Shown here: positions 1 to 7,589 of the stretch, in pieces
Layout of the letters: each line of letters starts with the position of its first letter
How positions within the stretch are numbered: position 1 is the first letter of the stretch
Origin: an uncultured Mediterraneibacter sp.
GTDB taxonomy: Bacteria; Bacillota; Clostridia; Lachnospirales; Lachnospiraceae
Assembly: GCA_944377745.1 (NCBI GenBank)
Contig: CALWFV010000036.1
Location: 1 to 36,735 of the forward strand
Direction: 5' to 3'
DNA: 36,735 nucleotides
The notes under the pieces: generated by a model
The model's database searches: none
What the model was told of the DNA's origin: nothing
Seen by the model: the letters and a program-made list of their open reading frames with translations, nothing else
Made by a program: the position numbers and the translations under genes

Positions 1-76
1 CGCTTGCGGAACCGCATGAGCGGTGGTGTGAGAGGTCGGAAATTCCTCAATCAGAGGAATTTCCTCCTACTCGATT
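1..76 (+). mobile_element. 3' end of a group II intron (domains V-VI), cut by the window edge
   Basis: The first 30 bases fold as the distal part of a domain V: CGCT and TGCG pair with CGCA and AGCG around a GAAC tetraloop, with a two-base TG bulge on the 3' side. GTGAGAGG follows. A perfect 11-bp hairpin (38-48 with 54-64, loop AATCA) then matches domain VI, and CCTACTCGAT, with a candidate branch-point A, resembles known intron 3' ends. The catalytic AGC triad and any reverse transcriptase/maturase would lie before base 1. The exact 3' splice site (about 74-76) is inferred. I recognise this by pattern and have not run a covariance model. Confidence 0.6.
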
Positions 77-147
77 ATCAGATAGGGAATCCGTGGATAA
101 GTGGTGCGCTGATCGGATGAAAGAGGATGATATCCTGATATTAAATC

Positions 148-175
148 TTGACAAAGCATTTTAAAACGCTATAAT
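148..175 (+). promoter_or_regulatory. sigma-A promoter of the marR-MATE operon
   Basis: A consensus -35 TTGACA (148-153) and a consensus -10 TATAAT (170-175) are separated by 16 bp, about 45 bases before the marR start codon. Both hexamers are perfect, so the promoter should be strong when not repressed. Confidence 0.85.
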
Positions 176-191
176 AGTATTTACAAATACT
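176..191. promoter_or_regulatory. inverted-repeat operator, probably for the MarR regulator
   Basis: AGTATTT (176-182) and AAATACT (185-191) are a perfect 7-bp inverted repeat around AC. It directly abuts the -10 box and covers the expected transcription start. MarR dimers usually bind palindromes of this size next to their own promoter, so autorepression with ligand-triggered release is the natural reading. Binding itself is inferred. Confidence 0.65.
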
Positions 192-221
192 AAAATACGA
201 AATGCTTTCAGGAGGAGAAAC

Positions 222-665
222 ATGCATCAATTTTCAAAGGCGTATGAGCTGTTGTCTGTATGGTCAAAAGGAACGGCTCTGTATGCCCGCTGGGCAAACA
301 GATGTGAAGTCGGTTATCCGGAACTTATGGTCCTTTACGCGCTGCACACAAGGGGGGATCTCACCCAAAAGGCGATCACAGAAGAATTCGGATTGATAAA
401 GGCAACTGTGAGCACCGTGATCCGTGATCTGAAAAAGCGGGATCTTATTATCCTTAAACCGTGCAGAGAAGACAAAAGAGAAAAACTGGTTGTTTTTACA
501 GAAACAGGAAAAGAGTATGCGGAAAATATCATACAGCCGTTATTGGAGACGGAAGAACGGATCACCAGAAAAATAGGTGATGAACGCATGGAGCAGATCA
601 TAGATACGCTGGATCTTTACAACATGCTGTTTGAAAAAGAGCTGAAAGGAGCAGGCAGGAAGTGA
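222..665 (+). CDS. MarR-family transcriptional regulator
   Basis: A 147-residue protein of usual MarR size. A winged helix-turn-helix covers about residues 48-100: the helices include LTQKAITEEFG and KATVSTVIRDLKKRDLI, and the wing carries the typical D-K-R (REDKREK) followed by a T-x-x-G-K segment. Helices at both ends would form the dimer interface. GGAGG precedes the ATG at good distance. The last bases overlap the next gene by four (GTGA), so the two are translationally coupled. The partner is a MATE pump, and the palindrome at 176-191 covers its promoter. The likely job is ligand-responsive repression of the pump; the ligand is unknown. Confidence 0.9.
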   Translation: MHQFSKAYELLSVWSKGTALYARWANRCEVGYPELMVLYALHTRGDLTQKAITEEFGLIKATVSTVIRDLKKRDLIILKPCREDKREKLVVFTETGKEYAENIIQPLLETEERITRKIGDERMEQIIDTLDLYNMLFEKELKGAGRK

Positions 666-1957
666 GAGAAGCAAGAACTTTTTTCAAATATGTCATTCCA
701 TCCATATTCTCTTTTGCTCTGTTCGGCGTTTATGCGATCGTGGACGGCTTTTTTGTTGGAAACAGCATTGGAGATATCGGGATTTCCGCGATCAATGTAG
801 CCTATCCCATCAGCGCCGTCCTTCAGGCTCTGGGAACCAGACTTGGTATGGGCGGAGCCGTTTATTATGCGATCAGCAAAGCGGAAAAAAATGAGCCGCA
901 GGCAAGAAAATTTACGGCTGGCGCCATGTGGCTCCTGATCGGTACCAGCGTTATCCTGACACTGATCACGTTCTTTTTGGCAGAGTCTCTTTTGCGCCTG
1001 TTAGGAGCTGAGGGGGAACTCCTTTCTCTGGGGAAAGAATACATTGTGATCATTGCCCTGGGAGCGGGATTGCAGATGATCGGTACGGGAATGATACCTT
1101 TTATCCGAAATCACGGCGGTTCATTTTACGCTATGGTGTCGATGGCTGCCGGATTTGTTACGAATATCATTCTTGATTATTTTTTTGTCTGGATACTCGG
1201 TCAGGGAGTTGCGGGAGCGGCGATCGCAACGGTGATCTGTCAGGGAGTGACCTTCCTGACAGCCTTGGTCTATATGCTGAGATATAAACAGTTCACTTTA
1301 AATATCCCTGTTTCCGGCATGGCGGCAGTATCGAAAAAAATTATAAAAATAGGGATCGCGCCGTTTGGACTGGTGATGACGCCAAATATATCGCTGATAA
1401 TCATAAACCGGTTTTCTATTTTCTATGGCGGGGAAAAGGCGGTTGCTGTTTATTCCTGTATCGCCTATATCATATCGATCGTGTATCTGATCTTTCAGGG
1501 GGGTGGAGACGGAAGCCAGCCGATCATCAGCAGGTATTACGGTGAAAGAAATTTCCGGGGGCTCAGGGATATCAGAAAACTGGCATATGGATTTGGCATC
1601 ATGCTGTCGCTGGTCAGTTGTCTTCTTATGTATCTGGCAAGAAATGATATAGGCGCATTGTTCGGCGTATCGGCAGAAGTAAACAGCGAAGTGGCAGATA
1701 TTATCCCGATCTTCCTTGTCTCCGTTCCTTTTGTCGCGGTGACCCGCATAACAACTGCAAGTTTTTACGCGATGGAAGAAAGCCTGCTTTCGTACATTTT
1801 AACGTATATAGAGCCTTTGTTCATGCTCCTGTTTATGTTCGTGTTGCCGCCGCTGCTTGGCGGGCAGATCATGATCTGGTGGAGTACGGTATTCGCAAGG
1901 GTCCTGTCGGCAGGGCTGGCATTCATATTAAAGAGACGCGTCGACAGAAAAATGTAG
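662..1957 (+). CDS. MATE-family multidrug efflux transporter
   Basis: A 431-residue, very hydrophobic protein with about 12 membrane segments arranged as two MatE halves. The N-terminus (FKYVIPSIFSFALFGVYAIVDGFFVGN) is typical of the MepA-like bacterial branch. MATE proteins export drugs or metabolites across the cytoplasmic membrane in exchange for Na+ or H+. Start is a GTG overlapping the stop of the MarR gene in GTGA, so pump and regulator are made together. Length is slightly below the ~450 usual for the family but both halves are complete. The substrate cannot be read from sequence. A terminator follows at 1984. Confidence 0.9.
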   Translation: MREARTFFKYVIPSIFSFALFGVYAIVDGFFVGNSIGDIGISAINVAYPISAVLQALGTRLGMGGAVYYAISKAEKNEPQARKFTAGAMWLLIGTSVILTLITFFLAESLLRLLGAEGELLSLGKEYIVIIALGAGLQMIGTGMIPFIRNHGGSFYAMVSMAAGFVTNIILDYFFVWILGQGVAGAAIATVICQGVTFLTALVYMLRYKQFTLNIPVSGMAAVSKKIIKIGIAPFGLVMTPNISLIIINRFSIFYGGEKAVAVYSCIAYIISIVYLIFQGGGDGSQPIISRYYGERNFRGLRDIRKLAYGFGIMLSLVSCLLMYLARNDIGALFGVSAEVNSEVADIIPIFLVSVPFVAVTRITTASFYAMEESLLSYILTYIEPLFMLLFMFVLPPLLGGQIMIWWSTVFARVLSAGLAFILKRRVDRKM

Positions 1958-1983
1958 AGTCTTCGGTTTAAAAAAATTTTTCG

Positions 1984-2014
1984 GGCAGAGAGCATGATCA
2001 GTTCTCTGCCTTTT
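1984..2014 (+). terminator. Rho-independent terminator after the MATE gene
   Basis: GGCAGAGA (1984-1991) pairs perfectly with TCTCTGCC (2003-2010) across an 11-base loop, followed by TTTT. It separates the marR-MATE operon from pyrE. Confidence 0.8.
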
Positions 2015-2032
2015 GTCAGTTAAATTGCTGAA

Positions 2033-2061
2033 TTGAAAATCTATATCAGATATGTTAAAAT
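2033..2061 (+). promoter_or_regulatory. promoter of pyrE
   Basis: TTGAAA (2033-2038), 17 bp, then TAAAAT (2056-2061), with TGT just before the -10 box (extended -10). The leader to the pyrE start is about 87 bases. It holds a small hairpin (GGGC-GTGAAAA-GCCC near 2116-2130) but no terminator or recognisable PyrR site. Confidence 0.65.
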
Positions 2062-2154
2062 TGAAGGGAATTTAATTGATGAGAAAGAACCTGACGATGG
2101 CATTACTCAGAGAAAGGGCGTGAAAAGCCCGTAAACATGGAGGTTTTAAGAGAT

Positions 2155-2835
2155 ATGGAACAGTATAAGCAGGAATTTATCGAGTTTATGGTTGACGGCG
2201 ACGTGCTGAAATTCGGAGAGTTTACCTTAAAGAGCGGGAGAAAGTCTCCGTTTTTTATGAACGCGGGCGCGTACGTGACGGGTTCCCAGCTCAAGAGGCT
2301 GGGCGAGTACTACGCAAAGGCGATCCACAATACATACGGAGACGATTTTGACGTCCTGTTCGGACCGGCGTATAAGGGGATCCCGCTGAGCGTTGTGACG
2401 GCGATCGCGTACAGCGAGCTGTATGGAAAGGAAGTGCGCTACTGCTCGGACCGCAAGGAGGAGAAGGACCACGGCGCGGATAAGGGAAGTTTTCTCGGGA
2501 GCAGCTTAAAAGACGGCGACCGCGTGATCATGATCGAAGACGTGACCACATCCGGAAAGTCAATGGAAGAGACTGTTCCGAAGGTAAAAGGCGCGGCTGA
2601 CGTGGAGATAGTAGGGCTGATGGTCTCCCTGAACCGGATGGAAGTGGGAAAAGGCGGCGAGAAGTGCGCTCTGGACGAGGTGAAGGACCTGTACGGATTT
2701 GACACGGCGGCGATCGTGACTATGGAAGATGTTGTGGAATATCTTTATAACAGACCGTATAACGGAAAAGTTGTCATCGATGATACATTAAAGGCGGCGA
2801 TCGATGCATACTATGAGAAATATGGAGTCAAATAA
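2155..2835 (+). CDS. pyrE: orotate phosphoribosyltransferase
   Basis: Transfers phosphoribose from PRPP to orotate to give orotidine 5'-phosphate, the fifth step of UMP synthesis, in the cytoplasm. The PRPP loop VIMIEDVTTSGKS lies at about residues 123-135, and the FTLKSGRKSPFF substrate region is near the N-terminus. I start at ATG 2155 because GGAGG at 2139-2143 sits 11 bases before it. An in-frame ATG at 2137 has no ribosome binding site and would add six residues. The protein is 226 residues, normal for clostridial PyrE. No other pyrimidine gene is nearby, so it is a stand-alone copy outside a pyr operon. Confidence 0.95.
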   Translation: MEQYKQEFIEFMVDGDVLKFGEFTLKSGRKSPFFMNAGAYVTGSQLKRLGEYYAKAIHNTYGDDFDVLFGPAYKGIPLSVVTAIAYSELYGKEVRYCSDRKEEKDHGADKGSFLGSSLKDGDRVIMIEDVTTSGKSMEETVPKVKGAADVEIVGLMVSLNRMEVGKGGEKCALDEVKDLYGFDTAAIVTMEDVVEYLYNRPYNGKVVIDDTLKAAIDAYYEKYGVK

Positions 2836-2848
2836 GGAGGCGCAGGAT

Positions 2849-2998
2849 ATGGAAAAAGCATATCGTACAATGAAGAACAGCGGAACAGGAAATATCGTGG
2901 TCGGGATCCTGGTCCTGGTCATCGGGATCACGGCAGGGGTCATCTCCATTGTGAACGGTGCGAATCTGCTGCGGCATAAAAAAGAGATAACGTTTTAA
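2849..2998 (+). CDS. small single-pass membrane peptide of unknown function
   Basis: A 49-residue ORF starts 13 bases after pyrE with a GGAGG at 2836-2840 placed well before ATG 2849. It has a charged N-terminus (MEKAYRTMK), one hydrophobic stretch (IVVGILVLVIGITAGVISIV, about residues 16-35) and a basic tail (RHKKE). This is the pattern of a one-pass inner-membrane peptide. Close linkage to pyrE suggests cotranscription, not shared function. I do not recognise a named family. Confidence 0.7.
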   Translation: MEKAYRTMKNSGTGNIVVGILVLVIGITAGVISIVNGANLLRHKKEITF

Positions 2999-3004
2999 CT
3001 TCAA

Positions 3005-3040
3005 AGGGGACAGACCCCTATGCAAAAGGGTCTGTCCCCT
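3005..3040. repeat. 13-bp stem hairpin with GGGGACAGACCC arms
   Basis: AGGGGACAGACCC (3005-3017) pairs perfectly with GGGTCTGTCCCCT (3028-3040) around a 10-base loop. No T-run follows on either strand, so it is not a classical terminator, though it could stop exonucleases. Hairpins with GGGGACAGACCCC arms are common dispersed REP-like repeats in bacteria, from general knowledge; whether it is repeated in this genome cannot be seen here. Confidence 0.7.
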
Positions 3041-3049
3041 CTTAATAGT

Positions 3050-3095
3050 CTCATCGGTGCCGTGTACCTGTTAAAAAGTACACGGCACTGATGAG
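3050..3095. repeat. 18-bp stem hairpin, second of a tandem pair
   Basis: CTCATCGGTGCCGTGTAC (3050-3067) pairs with GTACACGGCACTGATGAG (3078-3095), broken only by one G.T pair, around a 10-base loop. It begins ten bases after the preceding hairpin and also lacks a T-run. The pair separates the pyrE transcript from the VanZ-like gene and may act as a strong 3' end or as a palindromic repeat unit. Confidence 0.7.
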
Positions 3096-3134
3096 AGTGA
3101 ATATTCTGACAATTTCCGGAAAGGGCAATATTTT

Positions 3135-3611
3135 GTGAACAAAAAACAGGCAAAGAGGGTCAGGATCCTGGGAAAGATCCTGTTTATATTATATATTGTT
3201 TTTCTGATCTATTTTCTTTTCCTGTCGGACTGGTACGGCAGGGAAGGCGTGATGGACGAGTACCGTTACAATCTGGAACTTTTTAAGGAGATCAACCGGT
3301 TTATCACATACCGGGAGGAACTGGGAGCGTTTGCAGTGTTTTCCAATCTGTTCGGAAATATCCTGATATTTGTTCCTTTTGGTTTCTTTATTTCGATGGC
3401 GAGCAGGGCGAGAGGCTTTTTTAAGACGCTGTTCTACAGCCTCCTTTTAAGTCTCGGCGTGGAGGTGATGCAGCTTGTCACGAGAGTGGGAAGCTTTGAC
3501 GTGGATGATATCCTCCTGAATACGCTGGGAGGAGTGCTCGGCTATATTTTATTTGTGATCTGCAATGCGATAAGGAGAAGACATTATGCTCGGAAACGGA
3601 AAAAGCGCTGA
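3135..3611 (+). CDS. VanZ-family membrane protein
   Basis: A 158-residue integral membrane protein with about four hydrophobic segments and a strongly basic tail (RRRHYARKRKKR). The block FSNLFGNILIFVPFGFFIS followed by SLGVEVMQLVTRVGSFDVDDILLNTLGGVLGY is the diagnostic core of VanZ-like proteins. VanZ gives low-level teicoplanin resistance in enterococci; most family members have no assigned role, so resistance should not be assumed. Start is GTG 3135 behind a modest GGAAAGGG. The gene overlaps the next by 26 bases, which implies coupled translation. Confidence 0.85.
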   Translation: MNKKQAKRVRILGKILFILYIVFLIYFLFLSDWYGREGVMDEYRYNLELFKEINRFITYREELGAFAVFSNLFGNILIFVPFGFFISMASRARGFFKTLFYSLLLSLGVEVMQLVTRVGSFDVDDILLNTLGGVLGYILFVICNAIRRRHYARKRKKR

Positions 3612-3957
3612 GGAGAGGCGGCGGGAAAAAGAGAGAAAAAAGCGGGGGACGAGAAAATACGGGCAGGCGAAATATAAGCATTCCCATATGGGCGTTGTCT
3701 CCTGCGTGTTTGCCGGGGCGGCACTCGCTGCGCTCGGGGGATGCATCCTGTATTCCTATATGGTCAGGGGAGCGGCGCCAGGGATCATAGGCGGGATCGC
3801 TGTGATCTCTTTCGCCCTGTCCATCCTTGGGATCAACGCGGCGGTAAAGGGCTTCCGGGAAAGGGAGAGAAATTACATTACCTGCAAGATAGGACTGCCG
3901 GTGAGCGGCATCGTCCTGCTCTTGTTCCTGGCGATATTTATAGGAGGACTGATGTGA
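3586..3957 (+). CDS. DUF6142-like small membrane protein
   Basis: A 123-residue protein with a highly charged N-terminus (about residues 1-33, KSAEERRREKERKKR) followed by three hydrophobic helices, the first being MGVVSCVFAGAALAALGGCILYSYMV. This layout matches the DUF6142 proteins of Lachnospiraceae as I remember them. AGGAGAAG precedes the ATG, which lies within the end of the VanZ-like gene. The stop overlaps the region where the aminopeptidase begins. Function unknown. Confidence 0.7.
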   Translation: MLGNGKSAEERRREKERKKRGTRKYGQAKYKHSHMGVVSCVFAGAALAALGGCILYSYMVRGAAPGIIGGIAVISFALSILGINAAVKGFRERERNYITCKIGLPVSGIVLLLFLAIFIGGLM

Positions 3958-3959
3958 CG

Positions 3960-6053
3960 ATGGGTTGGAAAGAGATGCAGAAAGAGAGAAATGAACAGTG
4001 TGAGGAGCGTCATGCCCTTGCGGTGGACAGGCTGCGGGGCATTGTGTCTGAAGAGACGGTATCGGAGAGATATCTGTCCTTTTTCCAGGACACGGCGATC
4101 TTTCTTCTGGAACTGGAAAATGTGAGAAGAAAGATCTCGGAAGGGATCTGGGACAGGTACAGCCTGGATGAGATGAAGAGTTTAAACGAGATCCTGTACC
4201 GGGATATCCTCCCGCCGAATTATGGCAGCAGTTATGCCGACCCTGCGTACGCTGTGGGAAGGCTCGGGAAGGAGATGGGAAAAATCTTAAGCCTTCTCTA
4301 TGCGGAAATGCGCTCGGGCATCCCCTTCGCTTTTGAGAACAGGAAGGACTATCTCACGATCCTCTTTGAGCTTTTTATCGAGGTGTACAATTGCTTTGAA
4401 GAGTCAGAGGAGCCGGAAGCAAAGGAGATCCGGGATATCGTTTACTGGTATGCCAGCGATTACTGCGACGTGTTCCTGGCAGACCGGATCGAAGAACAGA
4501 TCGACCCGGAATATTCTTTCGCGGCGGATATCATTGAAAATGCGGACCTGGATGACGACAGGTATCTCTACAGGTTCGGGGAGTATATCACGGAAAATGA
4601 ACTGGGGACAGCGCGCCACTTAAGAACGCTTCCGCAGGAAACGATACAGAGGATGGCGGACGTCTATACAGAAGGGTACCGGATCGGATTTATCAATACG
4701 GGGAAAGACCTTTCGAAGAAATCCGTGGTCAATATCCGTTACAGCCTGGGATTTGAGAGGGTGATCCGGGCGGCGATAGAGAATTTCCGGAAAATGGGAT
4801 TGAAGCCGGTCATCTACCGGGCGGCGTCCGGTGTGATCACAAAGAGGGAACATCACAAGATCGGATATTTCGGCGCGATCCCCAACTGGCAGTACGAGTA
4901 TGACCACAGGCAGGATCAGGCGCTTTTCATGGATAAGCGGTATATCGAGCGCAGGCTGGAAGTTATGAAGACCGTGTATGAAAAAAACAGGGAGCTGGCA
5001 GCGCAGTTCGCGGGACCTGCGGTGATGGAGACATTCGGAGAAAAGCCGTTTTCCCCGGCGGCGAAGCCGGAAGCTCCGGAATACAGCCCGGAACAGCGGG
5101 AACTGGCGCTTATGTATGACAGCCGGTCCGGGCAGATCACCAACGAATATATCCGGGGAGACGAGAGGAGTTTTACGATCATCGCATATCCGGTGCCCGA
5201 GATCGGAGAGATATATCCGGAGATATTTAATGAGGTGATCCGGATCAATACGCTGGATGCGAAACTTTACGAGAAGGTGCAGCAGACCATGATCGACGCC
5301 CTGGACCAGGGAGAATATGTCCATGTGCTCGGGAAAGGGGCGAACCGGACAGACCTGAGAGTGCAGCTCATCCATCTGGACGACCCGGAGAAGGAGACAA
5401 AGTTTGAAAACTGCGTGGCGGACGTGAACATCCCGGTAGGGGAGGTGTTCACATCGCCTGTCCTGGAAGGGACAGAGGGGATTTTAAACGTAAGCAGGGT
5501 GTACCTGGACGGATTGGAGTACCGGAACCTGGAGCTTACTTTTAAAGACGGAAAGATCACCGATTACAACTGCGCCAACTTTGACTCCCGGGAAGAAGGA
5601 AAAAAGTACATTTATGACAATGTGCTCAAGAACCACGAGACCCTTCCCCTTGGCGAATTCGCGATCGGAACGAACACGACCGCGTATGTCGTGGGAAGGA
5701 AATACGGGATCGAAGAGAAGATGCCCATCCTCATCGCGGAGAAGACCGGACCCCATTTCGCGGTGGGCGATACCTGCTACTCCTGGAGCGAAGATATCCG
5801 GGTGTATAATCCGAACGGAAAAGAGATCATGGCAAAGGACAACTCGGTGTCCATCCTGAGAAAGGAAGACGTCTCGAAGGCATATTTCCACTGCCATACA
5901 GATATAACCATACCTTATGATGAATTAGAAGAAATAAGTGTAGTGACAAAAGAGGGCAAAAACATTATACTAATAAAGAATGGAAGATTTGTATTGCCGG
6001 GAACGGAAGTATTAAATGAACCACTGAAGGAGGAGACAAAATGCCAAAAGTAG
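3960..6053 (+). CDS. M29-type (AmpS/AmpT-like) metallo-aminopeptidase with long N-terminal extension
   Basis: A cytoplasmic protein of about 697 residues. The C-terminal ~450 residues resemble family M29 aminopeptidases: a Rossmann-like start (SVVNIRYSLGFERVIRAAIENF), then candidate metal ligands in GEVFTSPVLEGTEG (~493), GEFAIGTNTTA (~563), EKTGPHFAVGDTCYSW (~593) and FHCHTDITIPY (~643). The first ~240 residues are mostly helical and not part of the usual 370-410 residue M29 enzyme. GGAGG (3943-3947) could serve ATG 3960 (12-base gap) or GTG 3954 (6-base gap, overlapping the previous stop as GTGA); the ends differ by two residues. The stop overlaps purE by 13 bases. Peptide trimming is the likely role; the substrate is unknown. 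Confidence 0.8.
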   Translation: MGWKEMQKERNEQCEERHALAVDRLRGIVSEETVSERYLSFFQDTAIFLLELENVRRKISEGIWDRYSLDEMKSLNEILYRDILPPNYGSSYADPAYAVGRLGKEMGKILSLLYAEMRSGIPFAFENRKDYLTILFELFIEVYNCFEESEEPEAKEIRDIVYWYASDYCDVFLADRIEEQIDPEYSFAADIIENADLDDDRYLYRFGEYITENELGTARHLRTLPQETIQRMADVYTEGYRIGFINTGKDLSKKSVVNIRYSLGFERVIRAAIENFRKMGLKPVIYRAASGVITKREHHKIGYFGAIPNWQYEYDHRQDQALFMDKRYIERRLEVMKTVYEKNRELAAQFAGPAVMETFGEKPFSPAAKPEAPEYSPEQRELALMYDSRSGQITNEYIRGDERSFTIIAYPVPEIGEIYPEIFNEVIRINTLDAKLYEKVQQTMIDALDQGEYVHVLGKGANRTDLRVQLIHLDDPEKETKFENCVADVNIPVGEVFTSPVLEGTEGILNVSRVYLDGLEYRNLELTFKDGKITDYNCANFDSREEGKKYIYDNVLKNHETLPLGEFAIGTNTTAYVVGRKYGIEEKMPILIAEKTGPHFAVGDTCYSWSEDIRVYNPNGKEIMAKDNSVSILRKEDVSKAYFHCHTDITIPYDELEEISVVTKEGKNIILIKNGRFVLPGTEVLNEPLKEETKCQK
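5943..5971 (+). promoter_or_regulatory. probable promoter of the pur genes inside the aminopeptidase gene
   Basis: GTGACA (5943-5948), 17 bp, TATACT (5966-5971), about 70 bases before purE. The surrounding ~90 bases are much richer in A/T than the rest of the gene, as expected where codons must also serve as a promoter. No purine riboswitch is seen in the short leader. Confidence 0.5.
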
Positions 6054-6547
6054 GAATTGTCATGGGAAGCGACTCAGATCTCAAAGTGATGAGCAAGGCG
6101 GCTTCCATGCTTGAAAAATTCGGGATCGACTATGAGATGACCATCATCTCCGCGCACCGCATGCCGGATGTATTTTTTGACTGGGCGAAATCAGCGGAAG
6201 GGAAAGGGATCAAGGTGATCATCGCGGGAGCGGGCATGGCTGCCCATCTTCCGGGAATGTGCGCTGCATTATTCCCCATGCCGGTCATCGGCGTTCCTAT
6301 GTCGGGAAAGAACCTGGACGGACAGGACGCGCTCTACTCGATCGTACAGATGCCGCCGGGAATCCCGGTCGCTACAGTTGCCATTGACGGAGGAATGAAC
6401 GCGGCGATCCTCGCGGCGAAGATCCTCGCAGTGTCCGACGAAGAACTGCTGAAGAAACTCAAGGATTATTCCGCAGAGATGAAGGATACCGTGCAGGCAA
6501 AGGCTGACAGACTGAAAGAAGTGGGATACGAGGAATACCTGAAATAG
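6041..6547 (+). CDS. purE: 5-(carboxyamino)imidazole ribonucleotide mutase (class I PurE)
   Basis: Converts N5-CAIR to CAIR in purine synthesis. All class I landmarks are present in 168 residues: GSDSDLKVM (residues 9-17), the SAHRMP loop (~42-47), GAGMAAHLPGM (~66-76) and GVPMSGKNLDGQDALYSIVQ followed by MPPGIPVATV. GGAGG lies before the ATG, inside the aminopeptidase reading frame, giving a 13-base overlap. It is the first gene of the purE-M-N-D run. No purK (N5-CAIR synthase) is visible in the window. Confidence 0.97.
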   Translation: MPKVGIVMGSDSDLKVMSKAASMLEKFGIDYEMTIISAHRMPDVFFDWAKSAEGKGIKVIIAGAGMAAHLPGMCAALFPMPVIGVPMSGKNLDGQDALYSIVQMPPGIPVATVAIDGGMNAAILAAKILAVSDEELLKKLKDYSAEMKDTVQAKADRLKEVGYEEYLK

Positions 6548-6563
6548 AAAAGGAGAAAGCGGT

Positions 6564-7589
6564 ATGGATTATAAGAAGGCAGGCGTTGACATAGAAGCCG
6601 GCTACAGATCAGTGGAACTTATGAAGGAGCATGTGAAGAAGACCATGCGCCCGGAGGTCCTGGGCGGACTGGGCGGATTCTCCGGAGCATTCTCTCTCTC
6701 AAAGATCAAGGAGATGGAGGAGCCGGTGCTGTTATCCGGTACGGACGGATGCGGGACCAAGGTGAAGATCGCCATGATCCTGGACAAACACGATACCATC
6801 GGGATCGACGCGGTGGCGATGTGCGTGAACGACATTGCCTGCGCGGGCGGGGAACCGCTGTTTTTCCTGGATTACATCGCGTGCGGCAGGAACGAGCCGG
6901 AGAAGATCGCGGATATCGTAAAGGGCGTTGCGGAAGGCTGCCTTCAGGCAGGCGCGGCGCTGATCGGAGGAGAGACTGCGGAGCATCCGGGACTGATGAA
7001 ACCGGATGAGTATGACCTTGCAGGATTTGCAGTAGGCGTCTGCGATAAGAAAGACATGATCACAGGCGACGACCTGAAAGAAGGGGACGTGCTGATCGGC
7101 ATGGCGTCTTCCGGAATCCACAGCAACGGATTCTCTCTTGTGAGACAGGTCTTCAATATGAAGAGAGAGGCACTGGATACATATTATGACAGTCTGGGAT
7201 GCACTCTCGGGGAAGCGCTCCTTGCGCCCACAAAGATCTACGTGAAGGCTCTTAAGAGCATCAAGGATGCAGGCGTGAAGATCAAGGCATGCAGCCATAT
7301 CACAGGCGGCGGATTCTATGAAAATGTTCCCCGTATGTTAAAAGAAGGGACCCATGCCGTGATCCGGAAAGACAGTTACTCGATCCCTCCGGTATTCCGG
7401 ATGCTCTCCGAGGACGGGGATGTGGAAGAACACATGATGTACAACACGTTCAACATGGGACTCGGAATGGTGCTGGCTGTGGATAAGGATGATGTGGACC
7501 GCGCGATGGATGCGATCCGCGCGGCAGGCGAGGATCCCTATGTAGTGGGTCAGATCGAGGCAGGAGAAAAAGGAGTAACCTTATGTTAA
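6564..7589 (+). CDS. purM: phosphoribosylformylglycinamidine cyclo-ligase (AIR synthetase)
   Basis: Uses ATP to close the imidazole ring of FGAM, giving AIR, the substrate for the PurK/PurE step. The 341-residue protein has the family signatures SGTDGCGTK (~58-66), GIDAVAMCVNDIACAGGEPL, GGETAEHPG (~135-143) and the glycine-rich ITGGGFYENVPRML (~246-259). The start follows AAGGAG at good distance, 16 bases after purE. Its stop overlaps purN by seven bases, so the two are translationally coupled. Confidence 0.97.
   Translation: MDYKKAGVDIEAGYRSVELMKEHVKKTMRPEVLGGLGGFSGAFSLSKIKEMEEPVLLSGTDGCGTKVKIAMILDKHDTIGIDAVAMCVNDIACAGGEPLFFLDYIACGRNEPEKIADIVKGVAEGCLQAGAALIGGETAEHPGLMKPDEYDLAGFAVGVCDKKDMITGDDLKEGDVLIGMASSGIHSNGFSLVRQVFNMKREALDTYYDSLGCTLGEALLAPTKIYVKALKSIKDAGVKIKACSHITGGGFYENVPRMLKEGTHAVIRKDSYSIPPVFRMLSEDGDVEEHMMYNTFNMGLGMVLAVDKDDVDRAMDAIRAAGEDPYVVGQIEAGEKGVTLC

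Noticed and set aside
2062-2154. PyrR-type attenuator before pyrE
   Set aside because: There is a small GGGC/GCCC hairpin but no terminator, antiterminator or PyrR-binding consensus that I can recognise.
3135-3611. Calling the VanZ-like gene a glycopeptide-resistance gene
   Set aside because: No other van genes are present and most VanZ-family proteins have no resistance role.
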